NCBI GenBank assembly: GCA_964488865.1
Contig: CAZAWR010000007.1
Span: forward strand, 1-64,000
Direction of reading: 5' to 3'
Length of the DNA stretch: 64,000 nt
DNA from: MWCO01 sp964488865
Lineage (GTDB): Bacteria > Myxococcota_A > Polyangia > Polyangiales > Polyangiaceae
Made by a program: the position numbers and the translations under genes. The notes under the pieces were generated by a model. It made no database searches and had not been told where the DNA came from. It was given only the letters and a program-made list of their open reading frames with translations. Shown piece by piece: positions 50,139 through 59,798 of the stretch (the stretch's first letter is position 1; the number at the start of each line of letters is the position of its first letter).

Positions 50139-51008
50139 TCACCCGACCGCCCGCACCCACGCAGCAACACGTTCGAAGTCCTCCGGCGAAAGCGTCTCTG
50201 CGCGCGCTTCGAGGCGGATGCCCGCGTCCCGCGCAGCGAGCTCCCACTGGGCGTCGTCGAGCCCCATGGCTCCCCTCCAAGCGTTGCGAAGCGTCTTTCG
50301 CCGACGCGAAAACGAGGTGAGAACCAGGGCGCGAAGGACGTCGTCCACGGGTCCTGGGGCGGACGGGTTGGGCTCGAGCACCAGGACGGCGGAGTGCACG
50401 GAGGGCTGTGGCCGAAAGCAGGTCGGAGGCACGGAGATTCGCCGCACCACGTGGAAGGAGCGTCTCACGAACACGGTGAGAGCGCCGTAGTCGCGCGAAC
50501 CACAAGGCGCCTCGATCCGATCGGCCACCTCCTTCTGAATCATGAACACCACTCGCTGCACCTCAGCCGCAATCTCCGTGGCTCGTTCGAGCAGGCGACC
50601 GGTGATCTGGTAGGGAACATTGCCGACCACGGCGTGAGGACGCGGCATGCCGGACAGCAACCCCAACCAGTCGCACGAGGCCGCGTCGAGCTCGTGAACG
50701 GTCAGGCGACCCGAGGTGATCGCCTCATGCAGCGCTTCCTCGAGGATGGGTACGATCTCGCGATCGCGCTCGATGGCGACAACCCGAGCGCCGCGGTCGA
50801 GCAGAGGCAAGGTGAGAGCCCCTGTGCCGGCCCCGATTTCCAAGGCAGTTCCCCCCGGCTCCGGAACGCACTCGCGGGCGATGCGCCTCGCGATGTTCGG
50901 ATCAGCGAGAAAGCATTGCCCAAAAGACCGCTTCGCGCGCAGTCCCTTGTCCCGGAACAGATGCCTGCCTCGCTGCCCTGCGTCGTCCCCCCCGCTATCC
51001 TTGCCCAT
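50139..51008 (-). CDS. rsmA: 16S rRNA dimethyladenosine transferase
   Basis: A 289-residue methyltransferase (KsgA/RsmA) that dimethylates two adjacent adenines near the 3' end of 16S rRNA with S-adenosylmethionine. The SAM site is ALEIGAGTGALTLPLL, the acidic strand VVAIERDREIV, and the catalytic NVPY tetrad (N130-V-P-Y133) in VVGNVPYQITG. The order and length fit the family. ATG at 51008 shares one base with the TGA of the DUF58 gene (TGATG). It is the last gene of a minus-strand operon DUF4350-MoxR-DUF58-rsmA, which couples ribosome maturation to envelope-type genes. Confidence 0.95.
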   Translation of the reverse strand: MGKDSGGDDAGQRGRHLFRDKGLRAKRSFGQCFLADPNIARRIARECVPEPGGTALEIGAGTGALTLPLLDRGARVVAIERDREIVPILEEALHEAITSGRLTVHELDAASCDWLGLLSGMPRPHAVVGNVPYQITGRLLERATEIAAEVQRVVFMIQKEVADRIEAPCGSRDYGALTVFVRRSFHVVRRISVPPTCFRPQPSVHSAVLVLEPNPSAPGPVDDVLRALVLTSFSRRRKTLRNAWRGAMGLDDAQWELAARDAGIRLEARAETLSPEDFERVAAWVRAVG

Positions 51009-52642
51009 CACGGCTCCTCGTCTTTGGCGTCGGGGACCCAGGCAGGCGGCGGCGCGGGCATGGACATCCTGGACGCCGCTGATTCCATCACGTGGGTCTT
51101 CGGTACGCCCCAACGGCGAACGCGCTGCACACGAACTCCCATGCGCGTCAGCACGCGTTCGCCCCGCTCGCGCGCCATCCGGGAACGAAGGACCACCGCA
51201 TCGGAGACCACACGGGCCACAACGCTGCCCTCGAGGTCGATGGACAGCTCGGGCCTGGGAGCCGTCCATCGGACGAGGGCGCCGATGCGTCGCAACCTGG
51301 CGAGCGCTTGGACGAGCTCGGGCTTGGCGTGATCGGGTGGCGGGGCCCAGACATGAACGAGGCTGGGTCTTGGCTTGCGCCCGGCCAGGCGGTCGAGGAA
51401 CCGGACCATTGCCTCCTCGGTGCGAGCCCGTTCCGGGTCACTCCTGGGTGGGCTCTCGATGCCGAAAGCGGCAAGGTACTTGCGCAGGGCACGCTCTCGC
51501 GGCGACGGGGCGTCGGGTGTGGCCGCGTGGAAGGGGGCGCGTGGTATCGCCGCTTCTGCGCGGAACGCCAAGCGGTCCAGGTCCATCTTCCCCATCCGGC
51601 CGACGCGGCCATCCAAGGGACGAAGGTGCTCGAGCACCCGAATCGCGACGTCCCGCTCCTCGAGCTCGCTGCGATCCGCATCGTAGGCCGCCGTGGACAG
51701 CACGAGAGCGAGACCGATGTGGTGAGCATGGCGCGCGCCACGGTCGGGCTCGAGCAGACCACGCAGACGGCCACCGAGGACGGCCAAGCCGACACTGTCA
51801 CCTCGCGCCAGATGCCGTCGCGCCACGGCGGCGACCTCGTCGATCCCGAAGTCCAACGGCGCAGAGCCGATCGTCCCTGCCCACAGCTCGACTGACGCGT
51901 CGACGACGATCCACACGACGTCCCGCTCGTCGTGCTCGAAGTCACGAACGATGAGCTTGCCGCGCCGTGCGGAAGCACGCCAGGCGATGCGCTTGAAGGA
52001 ATCGCCTGGATGGAGATCACGCAGTTCACGCAAGTCGATGCCATCCCCCGGCATGGGACCGGGGCGACCGATCTCCGCTTCCCTTCGGCTTCTCCCGCCG
52101 CGCGCGGACAGCAGCATGGGAGCGAAGGGACGAGGGAGGACTTCGATGCCATAAGGGTTTGCGAAGGTCAGAGGGACTTCGAAGAGCCCTGGAGCGCCTT
52201 GAACCTCGAGGGAGAGGCCGTGCACGGCATGGCGACCGACCCGTGGAGCGTGGACGCGCACGGACACGAGCAGCCGACCGCCAGCGGGGACCTCGCCAAA
52301 GGCCGGCTCGATGGTCACGTTGAGATGACTGGACGCCACGGGGCGCAGGTGGACGTACCGGGCAGCTCGGCTGTCCCGATTGCGAACCTCTGCGTCCAGC
52401 TCGACTTCGCTGCCTCGGGGGACGGTCACGACGCGACGGTCTCCGGTCCAGAGCATTTCGAAACCGGCGCCGCGGATCCGGGACACGCTGGCGAGGGCGG
52501 CCGCGCGCGCGAGAACGACGGCGACGAGGACAGCCCCCCCCCATGCGAGGATGGCAGCTTGCTGTGCGACGATGCCCACGACCAAGACGAGCCCGCCTGC
52601 GAAAGCGAGGTGCAAAGCGGGTCGCGTGGGATAGACCTGCAC
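51008..52642 (-). CDS. DUF58-domain membrane protein
   Basis: A 544-residue protein. Two N-terminal membrane helices (about 10-50) precede a beta-rich domain and the DUF58 signature (IDLRELRDLHPGDSFKRIAWRASARRGKLIVRDFEHDE), a VWA-like fold in which VVWIVVDAS begins the metal site. DUF58 proteins usually work with a MoxR ATPase, which is the next gene upstream. The C-terminal 120 residues are Arg-rich. GTG at 52642 is chosen to start just before the first membrane helix. The gene overlaps rsmA by one base. Confidence 0.88.
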   Translation of the reverse strand: MQVYPTRPALHLAFAGGLVLVVGIVAQQAAILAWGGAVLVAVVLARAAALASVSRIRGAGFEMLWTGDRRVVTVPRGSEVELDAEVRNRDSRAARYVHLRPVASSHLNVTIEPAFGEVPAGGRLLVSVRVHAPRVGRHAVHGLSLEVQGAPGLFEVPLTFANPYGIEVLPRPFAPMLLSARGGRSRREAEIGRPGPMPGDGIDLRELRDLHPGDSFKRIAWRASARRGKLIVRDFEHDERDVVWIVVDASVELWAGTIGSAPLDFGIDEVAAVARRHLARGDSVGLAVLGGRLRGLLEPDRGARHAHHIGLALVLSTAAYDADRSELEERDVAIRVLEHLRPLDGRVGRMGKMDLDRLAFRAEAAIPRAPFHAATPDAPSPRERALRKYLAAFGIESPPRSDPERARTEEAMVRFLDRLAGRKPRPSLVHVWAPPPDHAKPELVQALARLRRIGALVRWTAPRPELSIDLEGSVVARVVSDAVVLRSRMARERGERVLTRMGVRVQRVRRWGVPKTHVMESAASRMSMPAPPPAWVPDAKDEEP

Positions 52643-52648
52643 GATGCC

Positions 52649-53635
52649 TCACACGGCTCGGACGGCGCGTCGGTAGCTCACCTTCGACAACGCTTCTTCC
52701 ACGACGTGGTCACGAACCTTTTCGTCCCCTTCTACCTCGGGCACCAGGATGAACCGGTGCGCCAGCACGGGGCCAGCAAGAGCGCGGATGTCATCGGGAG
52801 TGACGTAGTTGCGACCGTCGATCACGGCGGCCCCCTTGGCGGCCTGGAGCAGGCCGAGGGAGGCGCGAGGGGAGGCTCCGAGGGCGAGCCGGGGGTGTGC
52901 GCGCGTGAAGCCCGTCAGGCTCACGGCATACTCGAAAAGGTCGTCTTCGACATGAACGCGGGCAGCAATGCTCTGGAGCGCCTGCACGTCATCCGACGAG
53001 AGCACGGCCGATGCCTGAGGGGCAGTGACGTTGTGGGCGCGAAGCATGGCGACCTCGTCCTTGTGGGTCGGGTAGCCGACGGCCACGCGGATCAAGAAGC
53101 GGTCGATCTGCGCCTCGGGCAAGGGGTACGTGCCTTCGAGGTCGATGGGGTTCTGGGTAGCGACGACGAGGAACGGCTTGGGCAGCTCGAAACGGTCGCC
53201 TTCGATCGTGACCTGTTGCTCCTGCATGGCCTCCAGAAGCGCGGACTGGGTCTTCGCGGGAGCGCGGTTGATCTCGTCCGCGAGCACGACATTGGCGAAC
53301 ACGGGACCGGGTCGCAGCGAGAAGGTGCCCTCGCGCGGGGACAGGACGTAGGTGCCCGTGATGTCGGCGGGCAGCAGGTCCGGTGTGAACTGGATTCGTC
53401 GCATGGAGCAGCCGAGGGCTGCGGAGAACGCTTTGGCGAGGGTGGTCTTGGCAATGCCGGGCACGCCTTCGAGCAAGACATGTCCCCTCGCGAGCAGCGC
53501 CGTGAGCAGCAGGTCGGCCACGCGCGACGACCCGATGTACACACGCATGACCTCGCGGCGCATGTCTTCGAGGCGTTCCTTGGCCGCAGCGATCTCGTTC
53601 ATGCCCGCCGTGCGGCTGTCGGGTGGTGCAGTCAT
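52649..53635 (-). CDS. MoxR-family AAA ATPase
   Basis: A 328-residue AAA+ ATPase. Walker A is GHVLLEGVPGIAKTTLAKAF, Walker B is VLADEINRAPAKTQSALLEAM, and sensor-1-like VVATQNPIDLEGTYPLPEAQ and PRASLGLLQAAKG follow the MoxR pattern. MoxR proteins act as chaperones that insert metals or assemble VWA/DUF58 partners. ATG at 53635 is one base after the DUF4350 stop (TGACATG), so coupling is likely. It stands six bases before the DUF58 start. No amino-terminal signal peptide is present; it is cytoplasmic. Confidence 0.92.
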   Translation of the reverse strand: MTAPPDSRTAGMNEIAAAKERLEDMRREVMRVYIGSSRVADLLLTALLARGHVLLEGVPGIAKTTLAKAFSAALGCSMRRIQFTPDLLPADITGTYVLSPREGTFSLRPGPVFANVVLADEINRAPAKTQSALLEAMQEQQVTIEGDRFELPKPFLVVATQNPIDLEGTYPLPEAQIDRFLIRVAVGYPTHKDEVAMLRAHNVTAPQASAVLSSDDVQALQSIAARVHVEDDLFEYAVSLTGFTRAHPRLALGASPRASLGLLQAAKGAAVIDGRNYVTPDDIRALAGPVLAHRFILVPEVEGDEKVRDHVVEEALSKVSYRRAVRAV

Positions 53636-53636
53636 G

Positions 53637-55004
53637 TCAGCGGTTCCGGCCTTTCTGGTCGATGCATGCCAGGACGTGGTCGACGTGCAGGGCAGCGATC
53701 TGCACGTCCTGCTCTCGTACCCGCATGGGGCGCCCGGCTGCAACGCTCGTCTCCACCATGCTCATCTTGAACAGCAACTGCTTGAGCTTGCGCATCTCGG
53801 GCGGGTCCAGCACCCCCTCCTGCCCGATGGCATCGAGCAGGTCCGGCGCCGACAGGGGAAGCCGCAAGTCGAAGCGAGCGGCCACGGACTCCTCCAGCGC
53901 ACTCTTGAGCTCGAGCAGCGCGAGCGCCTTGTGCGTGGTGGGGGCCGCCAAAACGGCCGCGCGACCCGCCACGCCCCCCTGCGCCACGAGCGGAAGCGCC
54001 CGGGCAAACCGAGGCGCACGACGCTGGTAGACGCGCGCAGCCATCGTCCCCACCCAGAGCAGGGACGCCAAGCTCGCGATCGCCCCCAGCACGAACGCCA
54101 GGGTCGATGGCAACCCGGCATCCCGGGTTTCAGAGAGCCATCGCCGCAGATCCCGCACGGTCGCGCCCAGTGACTTGGCGATCGTCGATCGGTTGCCGAA
54201 GGCCCCGGATTCCTCGAAGTTTCGCGCGAGGACGTAGACCTTGCCCTTCCTTTCGCCCCATGTATCGTCCGCCACAAGGTAGCGTCCCAACCCCTGCGCA
54301 AAGGCACGATTGCCCGGGTACCGCATCATCTGGTTGATAACCACCGAGCCGTCGCTCACCACGAACAGACGCCCTCGCCCGACCTGCCCCGCCACCGCCA
54401 CGATGCCGTCGGGCTCGTCAATGGCTGCAATACGCAGCGCGGGTGTGAGATTCGGGTGGGTCAGGGCAGACGGATGGTTGGTGACCACGACATTGACCGC
54501 GGCCACGGCGGGGTGGACCCCGACGGTCTTGCCCGCTGCCATGTCTGAGACAGGCTCGGCGAGGGCAAGCGCTGGATTGTTGCGCAACGTGCGCGCCGGA
54601 CGCGTAGGGGCCGGGATTCGCTCGATATGAAAACGCTCGAGGTTGGCGTCGGAAGCACCGAAGTCGTCGAGCAGCGCCACGCGCCCTCCCGACCGAAGGA
54701 ACGCGGATAGCTCGTCAGGGTTGAGCGTTCTGAGCGGATAGATCACCACCAGCGCGTCCTCGGGACGAAGCTCGCTCCATCGCAACTCCGTCGTCGGCAC
54801 GACCTGGTCTCGCCCGGCAACCTCCCGCAGCGTCTCCAAGAAGGCCGTGCAACCTTCCCAGGAGTCTTCCTCGAATCCGTACGGCAACGCCCATGCGGAA
54901 GACGTCACGAATAGCGCACAAAGCACCCCTCCCAAGGCCCCGGCGGCGCCCCCCCGTCGCGGTGGCGACGCCTGACCCGAATGTCGATTGGAGAAGGTTG
55001 GCAC
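53637..55004 (-). CDS. DUF4350-domain membrane protein
   Basis: From GTG at 55004 the gene encodes 455 residues with a signal-like helix (GALGGVLCALFVTSSAWA, cleavage before LPYGFEED). The DUF4350 domain follows (LRPEDALVVIYPLRTLNPDEL, FLRSGGRVALLDDFGASD, then GQVGRGRLFVVSDGSVVINQMMRYPGNRAF). One more membrane helix is near residue 320 (TLAFVLGAIASLASLLWVGTM), with a cytoplasmic C-terminus. DUF4350 proteins accompany MoxR/DUF58 operons and are thought to be part of the same membrane machinery. The start is uncertain; longer in-frame sequence upstream is not protein-like. Confidence 0.75.
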   Translation of the reverse strand: MPTFSNRHSGQASPPRRGGAAGALGGVLCALFVTSSAWALPYGFEEDSWEGCTAFLETLREVAGRDQVVPTTELRWSELRPEDALVVIYPLRTLNPDELSAFLRSGGRVALLDDFGASDANLERFHIERIPAPTRPARTLRNNPALALAEPVSDMAAGKTVGVHPAVAAVNVVVTNHPSALTHPNLTPALRIAAIDEPDGIVAVAGQVGRGRLFVVSDGSVVINQMMRYPGNRAFAQGLGRYLVADDTWGERKGKVYVLARNFEESGAFGNRSTIAKSLGATVRDLRRWLSETRDAGLPSTLAFVLGAIASLASLLWVGTMAARVYQRRAPRFARALPLVAQGGVAGRAAVLAAPTTHKALALLELKSALEESVAARFDLRLPLSAPDLLDAIGQEGVLDPPEMRKLKQLLFKMSMVETSVAAGRPMRVREQDVQIAALHVDHVLACIDQKGRNR

Positions 55005-55094
55005 TGAGCTTGACCGTGGTTTGGCGGTTGCTAGAGTGTCCAGTGAAATCGAATAACGGCTTGCGAACCGCAGGAGTGGGCCGGAGACACTGCC

Positions 55095-55274
55095 GTGCTG
55101 CCACCGTTCATCATCGACCAGATCCGAAGGCGCGAGCAGGACAACCAGCGACGCGGAGAGCACCAGCCTACGCTCGAGGTTCCTTCCAGTCCGCCCCCGA
55201 GCCGGTCCGATGATGCGGAAGCCGACGAGGAAGACGAGCGCGATCGCGGTGTGTTGATCATCGACCTCGGCTGA
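55095..55274 (+). CDS. Small protein with FIIDQIRRRE / GVLIIDLG ends
   Basis: A 59-residue protein, too short for most ORF callers. It starts GTG at 55095 (GGAG at 55083) and reads LPPFIIDQIRRREQDNQRRGE, then a Pro/Ser-rich middle, an acidic stretch (DDAEADEEDERD) and the final GVLIIDLG. Nearly every third codon base is G or C, as in real genes here, and a hydrophobic start plus closing IIDL is not expected by chance. Small proteins with this start and end occur in other deltaproteobacterial-type genomes from memory, but I cannot name a function. It is divergent from the DUF4350 operon. Bases 55275-55553 beyond it contain no supported gene. Confidence 0.6.
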   Translation: MLPPFIIDQIRRREQDNQRRGEHQPTLEVPSSPPPSRSDDAEADEEDERDRGVLIIDLG

Positions 55275-55553
55275 ACGATGGCTGGGAAGCCCTGTCCCGG
55301 GCCCCGCTTCCCAGAGCGGCCGTGACCGAATGGAAGCCATGGCTCGCTCGACAGGACGCTGGGCTCGACGCGATAGGGCAGGACCGGCACCCTGCGAAGA
55401 TGGCCCGGGGACCCTACCGGCGTCAATCCCAGCATCATTCGGAATCGGACTCGGCGAGACCTTCGCCCCCCGCGTCTCGGGCGTGGACCTTTGGCCGGGC
55501 CCCGAAAAATGCCGTCTGGACAGCGCTCCCCCCTCTCACTAGGGTGCCGCGCA

Positions 55554-57047
55554 ATGGTTCGGCGTCGACTCTTACCTCCACTGCTCGCCCTCGCTGTCGC
55601 GACGTCGCCTTCGTGCGTCTCTCCTGGCGAAGGGCCTTCTCCTGAGCTCGACGCCATGTACTTTCCGGTCGGGCTCGCCGTTTCGCCAGGCGGACACACG
55701 CTCTACGTTGCGAACTCGGACTTCGACCTGCAGTACAACAGCGGTACGGTCATCGCGCTGGACCTGGACCGGATCCGGAGCAACATCCCACCCGCTTGGA
55801 ACCCGGACGACCCGGCCTATCCGTGCGGTCCCCTTGCACAGAACAACACCAAGCTTCTGTATCCCGGGCCCTGCTCACCGATTTCTCTGCGCAAACCTCC
55901 CGACGGCCAAGGGACCATGGTGGAGGCGTCGGTTCGGATCGGTGCCTTCGCCACCGATCTCATTGCGGTGAAGCGCCCGGGCGCGCCCGGGACGCGACTC
56001 TTCCTCCCCGTTCGCGGTGACCCCTCGATCACGTGGATCGACGTGGAAGACGACACCGATCTGGAGCCACCCTTCGCGCGAGGACTGTCCTGTGGCGGGG
56101 ATCGGTGCGACCAGCGGCATCGCGCGGGAGAGAACCCAGACACGAACCAGCGCAAGGTGGTCCTGCCTCCGGAGCCCTACGGCATCGCTGCGTCGGAAGC
56201 GGGAGATGCCATCGTGGTCACGCATCAGACCACGGGCTCTGTAAGCCTCATCACCAACCCCTGGGACGGCCTGCCGGCGCTGCAGTTTTTCTCCAGCGGT
56301 TTCCCTTCCGGCGGGGTCGGGGTGGCCGCTCTTCCCGTGCCTCGCTACATCTCGGCGTCCGGCAGCGACTACCAACCAGGATTCCTCGCGACGTTCCGGG
56401 CTTCTCCCGAAGTGGACCTCATCCGCTACTACGACGACGTGGCCGCGGCTCCGGCTCGTCCCTTCCTCGTCCGGGCTGGCGTTGCTCCCATCCGCGTCAA
56501 CGCGAGCGGCTACGATTCACGCGGCATCGCCATCGATGGCACAGCTCGACGCGCCTGCGAAGACGAGTGCAGGGACGATCTGGCTTGCCTGCAGGCGTGC
56601 GCGAGTGTGCCCGCCAACGTGTACGTCGCCAACCGTGCCCCACCCTCCCTGCTCGTCGGTGAGACCCGATCCAACGTGAGTCCCACAGGCAGCGACGACC
56701 TCGTCACGATCTACGACACGGTTCCTCTGACGTATGGGGCGTCCAGGGTCCTGTTCGGGTCGGTGGTCAACGCCGAAGGCGAACGGGAACCCCGCGTCTT
56801 CGTTTCGTGCTTCGACGCCCGTTACATCTTCATCTACGACCCGAAGGGCAAACGAATCGACGGTCAGATCCGGACCGGACGAGGTCCCCACGCCATGGTG
56901 CTCGACCCTGAGGAGCCCTATCTGTACGTGGCGCACTTCACGGACTCGTACATCGGCGTGGTGGATCTCGACCAGCGCCACACGTTGACCTACCCGAGCA
57001 TCATCGCCACGTTGGGCGTGCCCCTACCTCCGAGGGAGTCGAAGTGA
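55554..57047 (+). CDS. Beta-propeller lipoprotein
   Basis: A 497-residue lipoprotein (probable lipobox SPSC, Cys21). Propeller-type repeats follow: FPVGLAVSPGGHTLYVANSD, GTRLFLPVRGDPSITWIDVE, IDGQIRTGRGPHAMVLDPEE and EEPYLYVAHFTDSYIGVVDL. These are YVTN/NHL-type blades. A Cys-rich insert (CEDECRDDLACLQACASVP) at about 345 makes disulphides. It is the first of a three-gene unit; its TGA overlaps the GTG of the next gene (GTGA). ATG at 55554 starts the signal peptide. The role is unknown but surface binding is likely. Confidence 0.7.
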   Translation: MVRRRLLPPLLALAVATSPSCVSPGEGPSPELDAMYFPVGLAVSPGGHTLYVANSDFDLQYNSGTVIALDLDRIRSNIPPAWNPDDPAYPCGPLAQNNTKLLYPGPCSPISLRKPPDGQGTMVEASVRIGAFATDLIAVKRPGAPGTRLFLPVRGDPSITWIDVEDDTDLEPPFARGLSCGGDRCDQRHRAGENPDTNQRKVVLPPEPYGIAASEAGDAIVVTHQTTGSVSLITNPWDGLPALQFFSSGFPSGGVGVAALPVPRYISASGSDYQPGFLATFRASPEVDLIRYYDDVAAAPARPFLVRAGVAPIRVNASGYDSRGIAIDGTARRACEDECRDDLACLQACASVPANVYVANRAPPSLLVGETRSNVSPTGSDDLVTIYDTVPLTYGASRVLFGSVVNAEGEREPRVFVSCFDARYIFIYDPKGKRIDGQIRTGRGPHAMVLDPEEPYLYVAHFTDSYIGVVDLDQRHTLTYPSIIATLGVPLPPRESK

Positions 57048-59785
57048 CCGCGCGAATGTTCCCATCGCAATCGCCCGGCCGACGAGCACTGGCTGGATCT
57101 CTTCTCGGATGCTTGGCGTTCGCCTGCTCCGAGCAACCCATCACCGTGGCCGTGCGGTCCCTCGAGCAGTCCGGCGACGTCGCGTTTCTTTGCATGTCTT
57201 GGCGTGACCTGGAGAACCCCGGCCGCCCCATGCAGCACTGTGGGCGCTACACCGGCGCCGAAAACGAAGACCCCGGCTCCCTCCATGCCTTCGTCACGCA
57301 GACGACCCGCGGCGAAGTCGCCGTCATCGACCTCTCCGAGGAAGAAGTCGTCGACCTCAACAAGTCGAAACCCGGATTCAACTTCATCCCCGTGGGCGCC
57401 GTCCCCGTCGACATCGCAGCGACCCCAGGCGGGACCGCCGCCTTCGTCGGTTCCGCGGAGTCCGGTCGCGAAGGCATTTGGATCCTGCCGTCGCGCACCC
57501 TCGTTCGACGCGACCCGAGGCTCACGTCTTTCGCCGCATGTGCTCTGCCCGCTGCCCCGGGCGAAATGGTGGTGCTCACCCAGCCCACCCCGGAACTCTT
57601 GTCCCCGTCCAGGTGCGACGGCGAACCGTACGAGCAGCCTGAGCGCCCGAACGGCGACCTGTCCCTCGAGCGTGGCGTCTCGGGCACCCTCAAGCTCGTC
57701 GCCACCCTTCCTGACCTCGGAGCCCTGGTCGTCATGGACGCCCAGCAGCTCATCGACCAGCCGGCCGGCAGCTTCCAAGCTTGCCCGATCGAGCGGTGGG
57801 TCCCCTTGCAGGTCGATCTACCCCCGGCCCTGCCGCAACAGCGCGTCCCGGAAGGTGGATTCACGCCCGGCGTGAGCGCCGACGGCAGCGCGTGCGAGTT
57901 CACCGAGCGTCCCGAGGTGCTCACCAAGTCCGACTACGCACCACGCCCTGCCGGCCTCGCCTTCGACCCTTCCTCCGGCAAGCTCTATGTCGCCGACGAG
58001 GAAGCCCCCGTCGTTCACGTCCTTGACGCCTCCTCCCCGTGCAACCTCACGGAGGTGTCACCCCTGCTGCCGATGTCCGCTGCAAGGCCGGAACGAGTCG
58101 TCGTCAGCCGAAAGGTCGCCGTCAGCCCCACCACGTCCGAGGGGAAGAAGTTCCTGTACGCGACGGACTTGCTCGACGGGTCGGTGATGGTCTTCGACGT
58201 GAGCCTGCAGTCGACGGATCGAACACCTCTGCTTCGCCCGTATGCGTGGCGAAGCCCGTTCCAGCCGCTCGACCGGCTCGCGTTCTCGGTGCCTGTGCGC
58301 GACATCGAGTTCGTTCTGCGAGACAAGCCCGCCACGGACCCCAGCTCCGGCGCGACCGCCGTGGGCATCTCCTGTGACCCTGCCAACGACGGATCCGCCG
58401 GCTCGCGATACCGCACGTCGTCGGACTTCTCGGAGGGGGCGACGCCCTACAACCTTCGAGGCGTCTTCGCCACGCTCGCGCTCACCAACGGCCAAGTGAT
58501 GGTCATCGACGTGGACGACTTCGATGCTGCGTGCCGACGCCCGAAGGAGTCCGGAGCTTGCGACGGAGAGGAGCTTGCCAGCTACCAGGGCGCGACGGGT
58601 GAGTTGTCCTGCAACATGGTGCAGCCCCATCAGGCGCGCAGCAGCCGCTTCGTCCATTTGTCGGACGATGCGAGCGGCCTGGTCCCTGGGCTGCAGTCTT
58701 ACCCGGTGCTGACCCTGGAGACGAGCATCTTGCCGACGGATCAGACGGCGGACGGGCTTCGGCATCCGAAGCTTCTCGCTCCCGTGGCACCGGAAGCCCG
58801 GCTCATGGTGGGTGGACGTGAAGTGGAGGCGTTGCAGACCGACCCGAACACGGCGGACAAGAACATGGTTGTGGTCGACCTGCGGGAGCCCCGCGTTCAC
58901 GCGGAGCAGGATTGGGCCGTGGCCTTCGAAGGGACCATCGCCGGATTCCAAGGGCATGTCGGACGCTTCGACCCCGTCTCCGACGATCGTGGCCGCACCG
59001 CTTTCTACGACGGGAGCGCGTTCTTCTGCGATCGAGGAGTCCACGACCTCGACGCCGCCAAGGCAGTGGCATCCACCCTGGGAATCAGCGATCCGCAAAC
59101 CCTCGCCTGGGCACAGGACCACCAAGACGTCCTTCAGATCACCGAAGACTTCTTGAACGAGGAAGACCCGTACTGGGGTTCCGTGTCGGGCCGATGCTCC
59201 TGGCTTCAGTGCCGTGAGACGTTCGGCGTCGTGCGCGACCCCAAGTCGACCCGCGACCTGCCCATCGTGGAGGCCTACCAGGGAACGCTCGTGGTGGATG
59301 GTGTCTACGACTTCGTCCGCTGCTGCTTCCCAGCCTTCGTCACGTACACGGTGCGCCCCCGCAATCAGTGGGTCGTCACGGGTTCCTCGGCGGGGTTCCT
59401 GCACCGGGTCGTGCCAGATCGTTCGACCGGCCGCTGTGTCGATTCTTGCGATCCTAACCGGGCGCTACTCAACGGAAGGGCTCTCGAGCGCGAGCGGGGA
59501 GAGCCGATCCCGGAGCTCGACGGGCCCGGCGTGTTCCGCAACCCGGCGATGCAGTTCGTGGTGTGGCGAGGAACGGCGCCGTCGGAACGGAAGATGGCCT
59601 TCACCTTCCGGCACAAGGACGGGTTCTCTCCTCTCCTGATCAACCTCGCGGCGGCCACGAGCTATATCCAGCCCCAGTCTCTCGAGCTGGCTCCCACGGG
59701 CGAGCTCGCCATCGCGGACGGCTCGGCGCAAGGCCTGGTTTTCATCGACCTCGGCTCGGTCGGGGTGTCGCGCTCCTTCTTCTGA
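57044..59785 (+). CDS. Large propeller-type lipoprotein
   Basis: A 913-residue lipoprotein (lipobox AFAC, Cys28) beginning with GTG at 57044, which overlaps the stop of the upstream gene by four bases. Propeller-like strands are seen in FVTQTTRGEVAVIDLSEEEVV, PRPAGLAFDPSSGKLYVADE and LQTDPNTADKNMVVVDLREP. About 14 cysteines are scattered, including CRCSWLQC- and CCFP-type pairs. Its ends are similar to its smaller neighbour, so the two probably work together. The next gene, mutS, starts only 13 bases after its stop, so all three may be co-transcribed. No catalytic residues were recognised. Confidence 0.65.
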   Translation: MTARMFPSQSPGRRALAGSLLGCLAFACSEQPITVAVRSLEQSGDVAFLCMSWRDLENPGRPMQHCGRYTGAENEDPGSLHAFVTQTTRGEVAVIDLSEEEVVDLNKSKPGFNFIPVGAVPVDIAATPGGTAAFVGSAESGREGIWILPSRTLVRRDPRLTSFAACALPAAPGEMVVLTQPTPELLSPSRCDGEPYEQPERPNGDLSLERGVSGTLKLVATLPDLGALVVMDAQQLIDQPAGSFQACPIERWVPLQVDLPPALPQQRVPEGGFTPGVSADGSACEFTERPEVLTKSDYAPRPAGLAFDPSSGKLYVADEEAPVVHVLDASSPCNLTEVSPLLPMSAARPERVVVSRKVAVSPTTSEGKKFLYATDLLDGSVMVFDVSLQSTDRTPLLRPYAWRSPFQPLDRLAFSVPVRDIEFVLRDKPATDPSSGATAVGISCDPANDGSAGSRYRTSSDFSEGATPYNLRGVFATLALTNGQVMVIDVDDFDAACRRPKESGACDGEELASYQGATGELSCNMVQPHQARSSRFVHLSDDASGLVPGLQSYPVLTLETSILPTDQTADGLRHPKLLAPVAPEARLMVGGREVEALQTDPNTADKNMVVVDLREPRVHAEQDWAVAFEGTIAGFQGHVGRFDPVSDDRGRTAFYDGSAFFCDRGVHDLDAAKAVASTLGISDPQTLAWAQDHQDVLQITEDFLNEEDPYWGSVSGRCSWLQCRETFGVVRDPKSTRDLPIVEAYQGTLVVDGVYDFVRCCFPAFVTYTVRPRNQWVVTGSSAGFLHRVVPDRSTGRCVDSCDPNRALLNGRALERERGEPIPELDGPGVFRNPAMQFVVWRGTAPSERKMAFTFRHKDGFSPLLINLAAATSYIQPQSLELAPTGELAIADGSAQGLVFIDLGSVGVSRSFF

Positions 59786-59798
59786 CAGGATCGCGGAG

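Noticed and set aside
51932..53770. 612-residue plus-strand frame opposite MoxR/DUF58
   Set aside because: Same reason; no recognisable domain.
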